A program made the translations under genes and the position numbers. A stretch of DNA of 64,000 nucleotides, from contig CP099418.1 of NCBI GenBank assembly GCA_024114885.1, positions 1,736,001 to 1,800,000 of the forward strand. Direction: 5' to 3'. The notes below the pieces were generated by a model. It saw nothing but the letters and a program-made list of their open reading frames with translations. It ran no database searches and was not told where the DNA came from. The stretch comes from Septoria linicola (Eukaryota > Ascomycota > Dothideomycetes > Mycosphaerellales > Mycosphaerellaceae). Position 1 is the first letter of the stretch. Every line of letters begins with the position of its first letter. Shown in pieces: positions 10,940 to 23,347 of the stretch.

Positions 10940-11530
10940 GATTACTGTCGTTGTCGTATTGCCAAATTTCCTTCCAGACGTGACTTCAAGAGCAAGAGGG
11001 CGGAAGGTCGTGTAACGCGGGCATGTGAATGGGACAAACAATTAGAACTAACTAAGCTTTAAGGAGTATCAAGGCGCTTCGGCATCGGCACTTTCAGGTG
11101 GACCCCTGTACCGCTGCCTGCACAAGTAAATGTTCTGGGTGGTCGGTTCAGTTCACTGTTGAACATCCCTTTGCCAGGCACATCGACTTGACGTCCATTC
11201 AATCGTACAAGAAGCACTAACCTGGAGCCAAGATGGCCGCTCTTCTATCTCGTGTGCTACAGATCCGTCAATGCTCCATTCCGAGCATATCGACTCGTCG
11301 AAGGAGTCTGCAAATCGAAACATTCCAAGTCGTAAACATGTCCATAAGTCTTCTCACGCGTAGGTATATCCTCCAAAATCAACCGGAGCCTCTGCCAAAA
11401 TGCGCCTGCGCTGCGGCTAGCATCGCATACTGCTGTCATCATTGCATACGTCCAACACAACGCTCGAAAAAGCCACCTCTGTACAACCGCATAAAAGCGC
11501 GCTAAACACCTCAAGTACCTTTCGCCGTTG
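10940..11530. other. Intergenic, 591 bp
   Basis: This lies upstream of the coiled-coil gene and downstream of PDE2 on the same strand. It holds the likely promoter of the former and 3' UTR of the latter. Small ORFs here have no supporting features. Confidence 0.45.
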
Positions 11531-14366
11531 TCAAGGAGAATAATCAGAGGATGCATGCCCATCTGTGCCGGGAACATCGCGCCGTCTCTTCCAGAACTTG
11601 AGGCTACGCAGTCGGCTACGAGAACGAGATTCTCGAATGTGTGGTTCCGTCTTACGAGCCTCTAACCGCGATATCCCAGAATCGCCGCTAACTACGCGTG
11701 ATACCACGGGCGAATCAGATTTCATCGACTGTGTTACAGCTTCAGCTGGAGGAGTGTCGGGTAGCACTGAAGACTGATGTGCGCCGTCTAAGCCGCCTGG
11801 TAGGCTACTCCGTGCCGTGGGAAAGCCATCTGTCGCTGCTGGAGCTGTTGAAAATGCGCTGTGCTGTATGCCGGAACGCGTGTTATCATCTTCGGTCGGG
11901 GCAAGCGAAGAAGGCTGCGTCGATGGCGATTGTGGATCCGTGGTAGCAGCCACCGAGGTAGTCGTCTGGGATCTTGTTGATGGCGCTGGATGGCGTGTTC
12001 CGCCAGAAGCTTGTGTTGTGCTCTGCTTGAGACTTGCGCGCTTCGATAATCCTGAGCTTCTGGCAGGCGACGCAGGCTTACTGACCCGGGTCTGTGACGA
12101 CGAAGGTGAGCTCCTGGTGGCCGGGCTGCCTTGGCTAGTAACCAGAATAGTAGTCAGACTTTCCTCTTTGCTTCCCCTCCGCGAGCTTGGGTAATTCTGG
12201 TGGAGCTGCCAGCCAGCGTCCGCGGAGCCCCTTCGTGATCCCGATGCAGCAATATTTTGCTGGGCATAAGTGCTTAGCTCATGCATGTGATTCAGCGCCA
12301 CGTCTTTGCTAGACCGTCTGCTTTCCCCGCTGGTGGGCGAGAGCTGCAACGCGCTCGGCCATAGCACGGGAGTGGATGCTCGCTTCTCTTCCGCTACGGA
12401 TGGACCGAGGGACAGTTGCTGTCGATGCTCACTAGCAGGATGCCGGATCGGTGTTCCCGTGTGCCCCACGTCGATACCTGGTTGGCGCCGAAGAGGTGAC
12501 GTGGGCGTCTGAGGGACCTCTATGGGAATAAAAGAAGGCTCAGACTCGCGTTTGCGAATGCGGGCCTCCTCAACTTGCGAGTCCGTCACAGAGCCATATG
12601 TTTTCGAAGCCCGCCTCGCACTGCCGCTTGCTTCGCGACGAGCAGTTTCTTCCAAGATCCGTTTCTCCCAAACTTCTTTGTTGTGTTCCAGCTCTACCAA
12701 CGTGCACGATACGTTAGGCATCACTTCCGATATGCCTTTGAACAGTGGGAAGCCGAAAAGGTTCATAAAGCCTTTCTGACTCTGAGCAGCTGCGAGCAGG
12801 TCTTTCTCATCTGGTGGACCGCCGAACAGACACGTTGGAACCTCAAGTTCTGATTCGAGCTCTCCCTGTCGAGCAAATTCATGCATCAGGATGCTAGCCC
12901 ACTGAGCTGATACCTCGAAGGGGCGGGCGACATTTGAGATGTCAGCAGCTTTCAGCAGTAATGCCATGACCAGTTCTTTCGCATGCGCCCTGTCCTTATC
13001 GCTCCAAGACCCTGCGTCGCTGCCTTCCATTTTCTGCTTCAGGTCGCTGAGGTAACCCATGTATTCGAAGTGTCGCTGCATGTCAGTGGCAAGTATGGTC
13101 GAGATCATGTTGTTGCGGAATTGAGCAATGCCATTGAGCTGTGGCCAGTGTCGCCTCAGCAACTGAGAATAAGCTGCACAATGGTAGTTCTCGAGTACAG
13201 ACTTGTCGTTGTAGAGATGGGCCAGTTGATGGTTGCTAGCCACCAAGAACGCATTGTTCACGCCAGGATGTCCGACGTCGTGTCCAACGGCAGACACCAA
13301 GAGTATAAGCGCCTCTGTCGGCGTGAGAAGAGACTCCACGGCATTAGGTTCCATGTGCGTCTTGCTTTGGGGCAGAGTTCGTGATGCCGCAGGACATAAC
13401 CGTACATCGCAAAGGAACACGTAAAGCGATTGAGTCACGTCGACGGCGTGTCGCCAATTGTGGTAGAACACCTCACGCTCATGCTTGTACTCTCGACGAG
13501 CGGCAAGGATGAATGTCATCAGCTGCGGGCGAGGCAGCCGGTAAGGTTCTAGTCCTGGGTTTTGTAGTACGTGTTCCAGCATGACGAGTGCCGCGTATGC
13601 CAATTCGTCCATGTCGAATTGATGCGCGGGGAAGTGCCACTGAACGACAGCCTCCTCTACGGTCTTCCTCCGCTGAATCGATAAAATCTCGTCTGGACGA
13701 TGTGAGGCTACTGCGGGATTCGTGCTGTTGGTTATATGCCGAACGAGATTTTGCGCCATTCCAGCTGCCAAAGACGTTGCTGGCGCTCGATTCGTGTCCT
13801 TTATGTGGCCTATGAGCTGATGGACGGCTTCTGCACATAGTGGGCTTCTCATCGTATCGAGGGCACCCGATGCAAGATACGAGCTCTCCAAAGAGGCATC
13901 CAGAAGCTGTGTCGAATCCGTCGAGGTATCTGTTGCTAGTAAAACGAAGGGCATGACCTTCTGTGGATAAGTCTTGGATGATATGTTTGCAGCCAGCTCC
14001 TGTAGAAACAGTACAGCATTGTCCTTGGATTTCGAGTCTACAAACTCAACCAGAACAGCAGTTGGACTGGAGCTAGCGAAAGTATGAAGGCGGCGCAGAC
14101 ACTCCTCATGATTTGTGCTCACGAATACTGTTCACTGTCAGAAGAGTCGAATCGTAAGTAACGCAAAGTTTCGCACCTGTCTGAAGGTTCCCAAGATCTT
14201 CATCTAGAAGCTTGTGCACATTTTGATAGACACGACTCTCAGAGCGGTGCAATGAGCCATCGTATGCGGTCGGACGACGAGACGTATGGAAGAGTTCTGC
14301 AATGTCGACATGGCCGCTCGAGCAGTAGTAGACAACTCTACAAGCCTCTCCATCGTTCGCTTCCAT
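11531..14366 (-). CDS. PDE2: High-affinity 3',5'-cyclic nucleotide phosphodiesterase (class I)
   Basis: This enzyme hydrolyses cAMP to AMP and so damps PKA signalling. Two exons are predicted, 14177-14366 and 11531-14127, giving 928 residues. The N-terminus (MEANDGEACRVVYYC) and the ~250-residue regulatory region precede a PDEase_I catalytic domain at about residues 270-560. The metal-binding histidines are in YHNWRHAVD and in the signature HDVGHPGVNN. LLKAADISN supplies the downstream Asp, and MNLFGFPLFKGISEV is the purine-pocket region. After the domain comes a ~370-residue Ser/Pro/Arg-rich disordered tail with repeated RRxS motifs. The intron join (LQT-V-FVSTNHEE) is the only one that avoids an in-frame TGA. 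The adjacent plus-strand frames are shadows. Confidence 0.93.
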
Positions 14367-17300
14367 CTGTTATGCGACGGCACGCGGGCTGGTTGCAGTC
14401 GTCCTCGAGTGTCGAGTCGATCGGGTTCGAGCACTCTGTTCGTGAACGGGCGTGCTATGGTGGTATTGCGATTTCGCGGCGGAGATCAATTGGCCAGTGC
14501 CAGAAAGGTCTTGCCTGTAGTGGCGCATGTGCAGCTGCTATCGGATAGGAAGGGCGCGATCTGCAGGCAAGAGCGACATGTCTGTCTCCAATCCAACACA
14601 GATGGGTTGAGGGTCACCGCAATGGCACCCACGTCAATGGTATGTGTCGCTCGGTCGCACCGTCTGGCGAGGGGGGCAGTAGGCGAGAATGTGAGCAGCG
14701 CAATCTCGACCAGGAATGAATACGACGCTGTCGAACCTGTGGACTACCAGGATGTCCCGAGGCGGCAGCGCACAATTTTACGATGCGAAGCTGCGAGCCC
14801 GTTCGATGGGGTCGATTGTGACAAAACGAATCCAGTCAATCGAGTCGATGCTCCAGAGTGGGCGGCGCGCAGGTGACTGACTGTTGAAGGAGCGGAGTAA
14901 GAGTAAAGATCGACCACAAGAGACAAGCGACGTGGATCTCCCTCCCTCGCTCTTCTTTCTGGCTTCGAGAAGCCTTCCCGCGGCTGCCAAGTGCGCAAGG
15001 ATGAAACACCCTACCGATGGCCTTGTCTTGGAGCTACGAAAGTGCTACTGTTTTGCTATTCTCTGAGCCTGGACCACTTGTCTCGAACTACTGCATCCAT
15101 CCGTGCAACACTGGCATTGCACAACTGCACGTTGCCTGTCTGTCGGTCGTCTGTCGGTCTGGCGAGCTATGCGTGTACGCCATGCGTCTTCCCGTGCGAC
15201 AATGCCACAGCTCCACACATGGCTCCGCCCGAGTATTGTGCGCAATGTGTGCGACCTCATCCGTCGGATCGGCAATTTGCTTGACAACAGGGTATACAAC
15301 CGCATGTAACGGATAGACTCGTGGTCAGATTACTGCTGCCACGCTGAATCACACTCGCATGCCCTCCTTGATCGCCGTGGCTCAGGAATAACGAGCAGAT
15401 GCGGGTAGGGGTGGACGCAATGGTCACCTCGCTACCCAAAAGCATTGTCTTGCATGGACCGGCTGTTTAGACAGATCCTGGTGGCTCACAGCCTACTGCA
15501 CGAGACTTCCTCATCACCAGCACAGTTCCTTGCGGCTCAAGCGGGTGCGACGGTGCGACAACCTAGCCCCAGAGCACATGATAGCTGACTGTGGATCACA
15601 TACCAATTGTGTACGGATGGAGCAAACATGGACTCCTCGTACCTAGTGGTGTAGCAAAACAGTATGAATGGCGAGCATTTCCGAGCGATCAGCTTCAACA
15701 TCCAAGCAACCCTGCCTGTGACTTTCACAGTCAGCGCTCAGCTGCGCACCCGGGCCTCGCATCTCACCTGTCTGCTTGCCGGCACGTGCGTTTGTGCCTT
15801 TGGTCTGGCAGTCCTATCGTGGGCTTCCTGGTCGGTTCTGTTCAGCCTACTGCCTGGCAAAACTTCGGCCACCACTCACCCTCATACTCATTCGCCCGTA
15901 CGCACAATCTCAAATAGTAAGGTCAAACAGCCGCATGCATCGAGGATATCACAACACAGATGCACTACCACACACAGTATCGCCGTAACCTTGAGCAAAG
16001 CACTTACTCGCGAGAGAAGTAAGCACCAGTAGAGGTTCCATAGGCTCGGAACCTCACACTTATGCCGCTTGCTTTCCTGTTGCTTTCGCGGATCACGGCC
16101 GCACCAAATGCGCGGATCTAGACTTGACGCTCCTCAGGACACCTTGTTGTTCGCATCAAACCCCAGCTCTACAGCCTGATGAGGATCAATTCGTGATACG
16201 TGCGCCATCAAAAAGCCGATGGCAACTACAAAAGCCTTGATTGACTATGTCGGACGTCGCGACTCGTGGTCGACAATTGTATACATTGCACAGTAAGAAG
16301 GCGCACGATGCCGAAGATCTACCTCTCCGGGTCGAAAATCCGGCAATCATTCACCTGGTCTTATTTGAACAGCCGTGCTCACCAGCCTGATAGCCTCATC
16401 GAAATGGGCGTCAGGCCTGACTACAAGGTTCCGATGCTGGCCACTCAGCTCGACCGAGCCGATGGCAACTACGCGTTCGGAACACTCTGAACATTAGATA
16501 CCTCGGATCTGGGACTGTAATCAAGTGCAAGATTGATTAGTAGATAAGGAGATACTACCGACAGCAGCTCGATCCAATACCCACACTTACATTCGATTTC
16601 CCGCCATCTAAGGGCATGCGTTCTGAGCTGCTCGCCCGCAGCACTCGAGTGAGGTAGGACTATCACCGCCAGGAGTGCAAATGGTGAGACGCTGCGAATG
16701 GATATCCATGATTGCTGGACCATGCGCAGGCACATGGCAATCTGTAAGCACATTACAGCCTGATTGTTGGGAAACCACATTGTATTCATCGAGCATCGAG
16801 CGTTGGGGAGCCTGGTCCTCGATTATTGCGCACTCGCAACATCGTGTTAACGCTGTCAGCATTTGTGCAGGTGATGGCTGAGAATCAGATGAGCAGGTGC
16901 TTATGCTGTTCTGTATGTCACACCAAGCTACACCAAGCTCTTTCTACAGTGGACCACTGTCGTTCTTGGCACCAAACATATCAATGGTGTGATCGCTGTG
17001 CCTTGCGAAGATGGGAGTTGTAGGCCTCTATATCGCACTGGAGCGTGTGAAAAGATGGTACTCAATATTACACGCGAGGACGGAGAATCGTTCCTGCCTT
17101 CGTATTTAGCTCTTGCTCTTTCACAGCAACAGGTCGCGCGACCATCCATAATGTTCGCTCCACGTCGAGGTCGTGAAGTCGTGATATGTCGACAACTTCA
17201 TTGCGTCAACGGTACCTGCTGGCCGATGTCTGGCAGGTGCGTCCATGGACAACTCGGTCCCAGCTTCGAAGTGTTGAAAACGAATGTGGAGCTCTTGTTG

Positions 17301-17720
17301 CGGCCCCGGCGCACGCGACTGCGAGAACTTCGTAAGTTCACGATCAAATGCAACGCAGACGCAGTGGGACAGCTAGGTAAAGGGCGGGCAGTCATCGACC
17401 CTTGAGTATCCAGAGCAACAGCCCCAGCACAGCCCCTTACCAAGGCACAATAGTGGTCGAGGCACTGCACTAACGGCGACCACAGTGCGGAGAGAAAGAG
17501 TTCCAACTTGCAGTTGCTTCTAGTAGGCATCGCCGCTATAGGCTCTTCTCTATAGTCGTGCATACGCTTGAACGCTTAAGTCAGAAACCAGGACTACCGA
17601 AGCGATCGGCGAGAAACGCGGGACAGGCGCACGAACACCCGAAGTTCTGCCAAACAGTAATCACTGCACTCGCGGGTACATCCCAGCTGTGATGTTACCA
17701 CCAATGGCTTTACTAATCGC
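14367..17720. other. Largest gene-free stretch, 3.35 kb
   Basis: No ORF here shows domain signatures, conserved-looking composition or plausible splice structure. The longest (14286-14876 plus, 16989-17405 plus, 17198-17563 minus) have Arg/Ser/Cys-rich, non-protein-like translations. The right part lies beyond the lipase 3' end, and the left part is upstream of PDE2. It may therefore include a long PDE2 promoter or 5' UTR, or a non-coding transcript. A 15-bp word, GCCGATGGCAACTAC, occurs at 16215-16229 and again at 16458-16472. Confidence 0.5.
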
Positions 17721-20236
17721 TCATGGCGTGGAGCTTGCAGTGTCCGTACTGTCTTCCACCTCATCATCCGTGTTCTCCTGGTCAGGAACTTCGGCATCAC
17801 TAGGAGGTTCCGTTTCATCCGCCAAGTCGTCATCGAAGAAGACTCGACTTTGCCTGACCAACTCATCCACCACACTGCTGCTACGGCGCGGTGTATGGAC
17901 ATGCGATGGAATGGCGAGCTCCCTCGGTGATGGCCGTGCAGTATCGGTGGACGTCCGTGGCGTCGACGACTGCAGGGAACCCCAGAATGTGGACATCCTC
18001 TTCGCTAGAGATGGTGACTCTTGTCGCTGGGCGGACACACCAAAGTCCATTTGATCACGCTCGCGACCAGGCGTAAGTAGCTCCTCTGGCACTTCGACAA
18101 CACCGTTATTGTTCCTAGCTTGCTTCAGGAGCGTGTTGAGGTCATCTTCGCTTAGAACAGAGCGCAAGCGCCCTCGGTCCGATGCTTGAGATGGCTCTTC
18201 CCCGGACGAATGGTGCTGTGTATATGCTTCGCGAATGACCTTCTCGAGAGCCATTCGGTTGCTGATGAATTTGAGCTTTGGCCAAGTCGCCAATTGTCCT
18301 GCGACGATCTGTTTTGCCAGACGATCCATCGACGGGTCAGACAAGATGTTCCAAAAGTCCGACATCCTAGTCTTAGGCCAGATCGTGATGGTGCCGGAAA
18401 AGCGCTGTAAGAAGACTTCACTCCAATCTTGACCTAGGGGCCGCGGAAGCAGTTCCAGGTGGCGGAGCACTTTTAGCCATTTGTTCAAATCAAGCTTGAT
18501 GAATTGTTCGATAGCAGACCCAAAAAATCCGCCTCGCCATCCGCGACCCCGGCGGTGCGTTACCGGACGGCCAACTGTGCCTCGGTTGGAGAAGAACCAG
18601 AGCGAGACATGTGGGTTCACTTGGGATACAATGCTGAAATTGACACCGAAATGGGTGTTCAGGCTTTTGAGTGGAATGTCAGTTCTCAGCGAGCCGTCCT
18701 TCCACTTGTGACCAAAACTGAATGGCTCCAGCTTCCCACTGGGCAGTTTCCTCATGAGAACCACAGGATTCAGTATCCCGGGGACAGCCTGCGCGGTGGT
18801 TAGCGGCATTCAAGCTGATCAAGGCCACAGCAGATACTTACTGCCGATGCTATGACAGCCGACCAGATCACGCAGTCTGGCGCAGTGATGTGGTTTGCGA
18901 GGATCGCGGGCGAATGTGGATCCGATGGCACAGTGGAGACATTCAATATGCGTCCAGTGCGTTGATACGCCTCCTTGAAAGTAAGACTGCCGCGACAGAA
19001 CCATGCGCATCGCTTGGCCCAGTCGACAGAGTCGAAACGAGCACCAGTGCGCCAGTACCGGAACCACCATATTCTCATGGATTCATGGCAAGCAGTGATT
19101 CTGTAGGCAAGAGCGGGTACCAACAAAGACTTGAGCTCCTCATCGGTGCGTGTGCAGAGCAGTGCAGCTACGAGAGCGCCTCCTGAAGTACCTGTAATGA
19201 TTGGAGGCAGAACGTCGGCGTCGAGCAAAGCTTTGGCAATGCCGAAGTGGTAATATGCGAAGGTAGCACCGCCACTGAGGCACAAAGCTGTACGCCCGAG
19301 ATTCGCTGAGAGACGGTCAGACAGCGTGCGCTTATCTGCAGAGGTCAGCTGAGTGCTGGAGAAAATGAACGTAAGTGCCCGAGATGTCTCATCGATATAG
19401 CTCTGCAGGAGATTCTTGGTGCCATAGTATGTCTCGGAATATAGACGTGGATTCTCGATGCCCGCGAAGTTGGTCTTGACACAGGACTCAAGCACCTTCC
19501 TCAGCAGATCAACCGGCCTCTCACCTGTGCGGCCGGTTCGTCCCCGTTGATCTTGCTCGTCCTTCTCTGCCTGCTTGCGCAAATCCCGTAGCTGACGCAG
19601 GACCTGCTTGATCATCTTCCAATCGTAGTATGAGCCTTCATCATCGGCCTTCCACTTATCATTGCCCAAGTGTCGATCGAGCGCTTCCGCGGCAGTGACC
19701 CATCCTTCATAACTGTCCTGCTTCCGCAAGGCCTTCCTCAGTCGATCACGCTGACCTCGCCATGTCACATACTGCTCGTACAGCCAGATATAGAGACGCG
19801 TGAAGGCATAGCATGTGCCTAGGAAGCCGATCCAGCCAAAGACGAACAAGAGCAGCGGGTACTTTGCGAAAGAATAAGTCCAGCCTTCTCGAGTCTCGTC
19901 TCGTCCCCGACGCGCCTGCTTCCTAGGTTTGCCCTTGCTGCTGCCACTGCCTCGAGAAGCGCCAGGTCGCCGCAGCTGCCGCTGGCGAACAGGCCGCCAG
20001 TCGTTCAAGGCGGTGATGCGCTCGGCCTCGTTGTCGTGCCGCTTCTCAAGCCGCGTCAAGTCCTCCTCAGATGGCGACGCGGTGACGGTAACGGTGGGCG
20101 CATCGAGAGCCGCGGCGAATTGTAGAATGTCGTCTTCCTCGTAGAAATCGTTATCCCAGTCCGGCAGCGATGTGTAGTCCCATCCTTCTGCCGCGTTGAC
20201 CGCTGGGCCATCGGTGGCGCGTTTGGGATCGGCCAT
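17721..20236 (-). CDS. Patatin-like phospholipase / triacylglycerol lipase
   Basis: This is a lipid-droplet or membrane-associated serine acylhydrolase of the fungal PLPL family (yeast TGL3/4/5 relatives). Two exons are predicted, 18842-20236 and 17721-18788, giving 820 residues. The start is the ATG of MADPKRATDG; the frame upstream has no ATG before a stop. A hydrophobic segment at about 122-147 (LLLFVFGWIGFLGTCYAF) is followed by a charged helical region. The patatin core has the oxyanion loop LCLSGGATFAYYH, the nucleophile elbow GTSGG (near 347) and the catalytic Asp motif DGSLRTD (near 495). The C-terminal ~200 residues are disordered and acidic at the end. They carry TPGR and TPRR (CDK consensus) and RRSS. 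Substrate preference is not readable from sequence. Confidence 0.9.
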
Positions 20237-20536
20237 CGTCACCTGCTCGCCATTGCTTGAGTCCTCACTCAGAAGCAGCGTCACGACAATATCTGCAGGT
20301 TTCGCTTAAGTAGTAATAAATTGCTGAGGGGAGATATGTGGGCAGTGTGATCGACAAGGTACACCTGGACCATCTGTCAACTTCACCGAGAGCACGCGTA
20401 CTGTGAGGTCATTCCAAAGCTTGTGTGCAACAGTATTCTTCCTTGTCGCGACATCGACCACAATAGTAGCATCATTCTATCAAACCTTCATCACCGAATG
20501 CATCACATCCGGCACTTCTGATTGCGACTCACACAC
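20237..20536. promoter_or_regulatory. Shared divergent promoter lipase / QRI7
   Basis: A 300-bp interval separates two divergent start codons and must carry both core promoters. No specific site was recognised. Confidence 0.45.
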
Positions 20537-21995
20537 ATGCTGTTGCTGCGCCGAGCAGCGCCGCCAGCCAGTCGTGCCAATGTCGTCCTCTCCTCCCGGA
20601 CGCGAGCATGCCGTCGACAACTCGTTACTCTTGCTATCGAGACCTCTTGCGATGACACTTCGGTAGCTGTGCTGGAACAGTCGTCACAAGGCATGCGAAC
20701 ACACTTTCACGAGAAAGTGACTGCTAATAATGATGCCTACAATGGTATACATCCTCTGGTGGCATTACACTCTCACCGTGCAAATCTAGCACTACTAGTA
20801 CAAAGGGCCCTGAAGCAGTCTCCTCGCCCTGACATTGTAGCCGCGACTCGAGGGCCTGGTATGCGTTCGAACCTTGCTGTGGGTCTGGACACAGCCAAGG
20901 GACTGGCGGTTGGACTTGATGTACCATTTCTTGGGATACACCACATGCAAGCTCATGCCCTCACAATCCGACTCGTCAAGGCTTTGGCGTCGACAGAGGC
21001 GGCGTCCCGCGCTGATGAGCCTGCCTTCCCATTTCTGACTGTTCTTGCCAGCGGCGGTCACACTATGCTTATCACTTCCAGTGGCCTCAACGACCATTCA
21101 TTGTTGGCCGAGACTGGTGACATCGCGCTAGGGGACTGCTTAGATAAATCTGCAAGGCTGATCCTACCCAGCAGTGCTTTGAAGGCACCTTTCGGGCAGG
21201 CACTCGAAGATTTCGCATTTCCACGTGGACTGGACGGCTACGAGTATGTTGCGCCTACTCGTAGGCAAGAGGAGCTAGAGTGTCGTATGACGCGCTGGGG
21301 TTGGGCATTGAGACCGTATGTGCAGCAGCTCGTAGCAATGTATTCAATCCGTGCAGGTTTCTCCGACAGTGCTAGCTATGTCTATCATTGGATCCTCACG
21401 GCACATCAGATCGCTCGCTGACGTGGTATCACTTCCCTTTAGGCCGTTTGCTGAAAGTAAAGGAGGTCTCAAGACGACAAGACGCATGGCATTCTCCTTT
21501 GCCGGCCTACTCACTGCTGTTCAGCGCCTGTTCTCACGCCCATCAGCCACGGACGGTAATTTGGCTCATGAAGCACATTCACCTGAGGATATCACTGAGG
21601 ATGAACGTCGAGACATGGCCCGCGAAGTCCAGCGAGTGACATTCGAGCATCTTACATCTCGTCTACTTCTGCACCTGAACTCTGCTGCTGGAGGGTCAAT
21701 CAACACCGTAGTTGTGTCTGGTGGCGTTGCATCGAACAAGTATCTGAGGCATGTCATGCGCCAGATGCTTGACGCACGAGGCCACCCCCATGTTCAGCTT
21801 GAGTTTCCCCTAGTATCCCTCTGCACCGATAATGCTCTGATGATTGCGTGGGCTGCTCTCGAAATGTACAACGCAGGCTTCAGATCCGAGCTCGATGTTC
21901 AGCCGATACGCAAGTGGTCCATGGACCCAAAGGCAGAAGACGGAGGAATACTAGGAGTCGGGGGCTGGATACAGGTCGCGAGAACGGACGGCTGA
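20537..21995 (+). CDS. QRI7: Mitochondrial tRNA N6-threonylcarbamoyladenosine transferase
   Basis: This is a Kae1/TsaD-family protein that adds threonylcarbamoyl to A37 of mitochondrial tRNAs reading ANN codons. Two exons are predicted, 20537-21315 and 21443-21995, giving 443 residues. The first ~35 residues are Arg/Ala/Leu-rich without acids (MLLLRRAAPPASRANV), a typical mitochondrial presequence. The family core follows: LAIETSCDDTSVAVL, ATRGPGMRSNLAVG, the metal-binding HxxxH in IHHMQAHAL, VLASGGHTML, FSFAGLLTAVQR, VVSGGVASNKYLR and LCTDNALMIAW. The intron (127 bp, donor GTATGT) is longer than its neighbours and joins WALRP to PFAESKGG. The mitochondrial leader argues for QRI7 rather than cytosolic KAE1. 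Confidence 0.93.
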
Positions 21996-22124
21996 GTTGA
22001 CGAATGACACCGCCTGTACTGGATCTGCACGAGGCCTGACGCGGGGTCGAGAACTTGAGGTGTCTTTGCAGCTTGCCTGGGCATTTCCAACAGCATCAGC
22101 AAACATCGCGTGGAGCAGACCGCA

Positions 22125-23258
22125 ATGGCTCGCGCAATCATAGGCATAGTCTCTATCGGCGACATGGGCCTTGGCATCGCCAAATTGCTCAAGGCCCATG
22201 GCTTTAGAGTGGTCACAAATGCTACCGGAAGAAGGTACGTGGACATACGTGTCTCGTGTCCAAAGCCTTCTGACCATGCTCATATAGCGCAGCGACACTT
22301 CAGCGAGCACGCGAGAACTCAATCGAGCTTGTTGCAGACGATCTCGAGCTTTGCAACACTGTCGACATCATTCTCTCTATACTACCACCTGCTTTTGCCG
22401 TGACTTTGGCTGAAAATGTTGTTACGGCATCAAATTGTCCAGATTTCGACAGACGTGGTAAGGCCTTGTGCTATCTTGATCTAAACGCCATAAGCCCAGC
22501 GCGCGCTCGACATATTGAGGAGCTCCTTACTCACGGTTCGTCACACATTAAATTCATCGATGGAGGCATTATCGGCGCACCTCCCAAGCTCCAGGAGAAT
22601 GGCACGTGGAGAGTGCCCAGTATCCCACTATCCGGACCGATCAGGTTATCTGACGCTGTCGATGACGGCGAACAAATCACGAAAATATTGAATGCCAGGA
22701 CAATCAGCCCAACGGTGGGCACTGCGAGTGGGCTAAAGATGTGCTTTGCATCGCTCTCCAAGGGATTCACTGCACTGGCTATTCAGTCTTACTCGACTGC
22801 CAGCAACCTGGGAGTACTGGCCGAGCTACAAGCGGAGCTAGACACGTTTTCACCCGGCGTAAGGACACGGGCGGAGAATGGTCTGGTCTCAATGCCTCCC
22901 AAAGCCTACAGGTGAGTTTCAGCCTGTACCAGGCTAGTAGCCGCTATGTGCATGATAACTCTGATTGGTCTGCATGTCTGAGGGATTTGTACTTGTGATT
23001 ACTTCGTGCACCGGAGCGCTAATTGAAAGCAGATGGGTTGACGAGATGCGCGAGATTGCTGCGACATTCGAACTAGACGGCGGCTTTTCACAGCAAGAGT
23101 CGCCGTTCCGCGGCATTGCAGAAGTCTACGATCTCGTTGCCAATGACACTGTGCTCGGGAATGAGAAAGTGGGGCAAAGGAGCCGAGGCCAGACCGCAGA
23201 AGATGTTGCCTCTCTTATTACAGAAGGTACCCGCAAGAGAAAAGAGAAGAGCGACTAG
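22125..23258 (+). CDS. 6-phosphogluconate dehydrogenase-like NAD(P)-dependent oxidoreductase
   Basis: Three exons are predicted, 22125-22234, 22288-22911 and 23033-23258, giving 319 residues. The N-terminal Rossmann fold begins at IIGIVSIGDMGLGIAKLLKAHG, where Ser stands at a position that is usually Gly in GxGxMG. It is followed by VDIILSILPPAFA and LDLNAISPARA. IDGGIIGAPP and SGLKMCFASLSKGFTALAIQS match the catalytic and helical parts of the hydroxyacid dehydrogenase superfamily. The C-terminus looks like the DUF1932-type helical domain. The substrate is unknown. Its stop codon is only 89 bp from the stop codon of the convergent SPO22 gene, so the 3' UTRs likely overlap. Confidence 0.85.
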
Positions 23259-23347
23259 GAACGCTGAGATAGATGGCTAGCAAACATCCTTGACATCAGG
23301 CGCACATCAGCCATGACTGGAGCTCCCAAGTGCCACGATTCGCCTCA

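Noticed and set aside
14286..14876. 196-codon plus-strand ORF overlapping the PDE2 start
   Set aside because: It is antisense to the PDE2 first exon, and the translation is Arg/Ser/Val-rich with no domain. It is a shadow of the coding strand.
16308..16490. Possible small protein with the repeated ADGNY codons
   Set aside because: Two in-register copies of a 15-bp word (the first lies outside this ORF) are intriguing, but there is no other coding evidence. The word is reported as a finding, not as a gene.
20837..21442. QRI7 as a pseudogene because one frame ends at 21421
   Set aside because: A GTATGT donor at 21316 and an acceptor before 21443 join two family motifs perfectly, so the stop is intronic.
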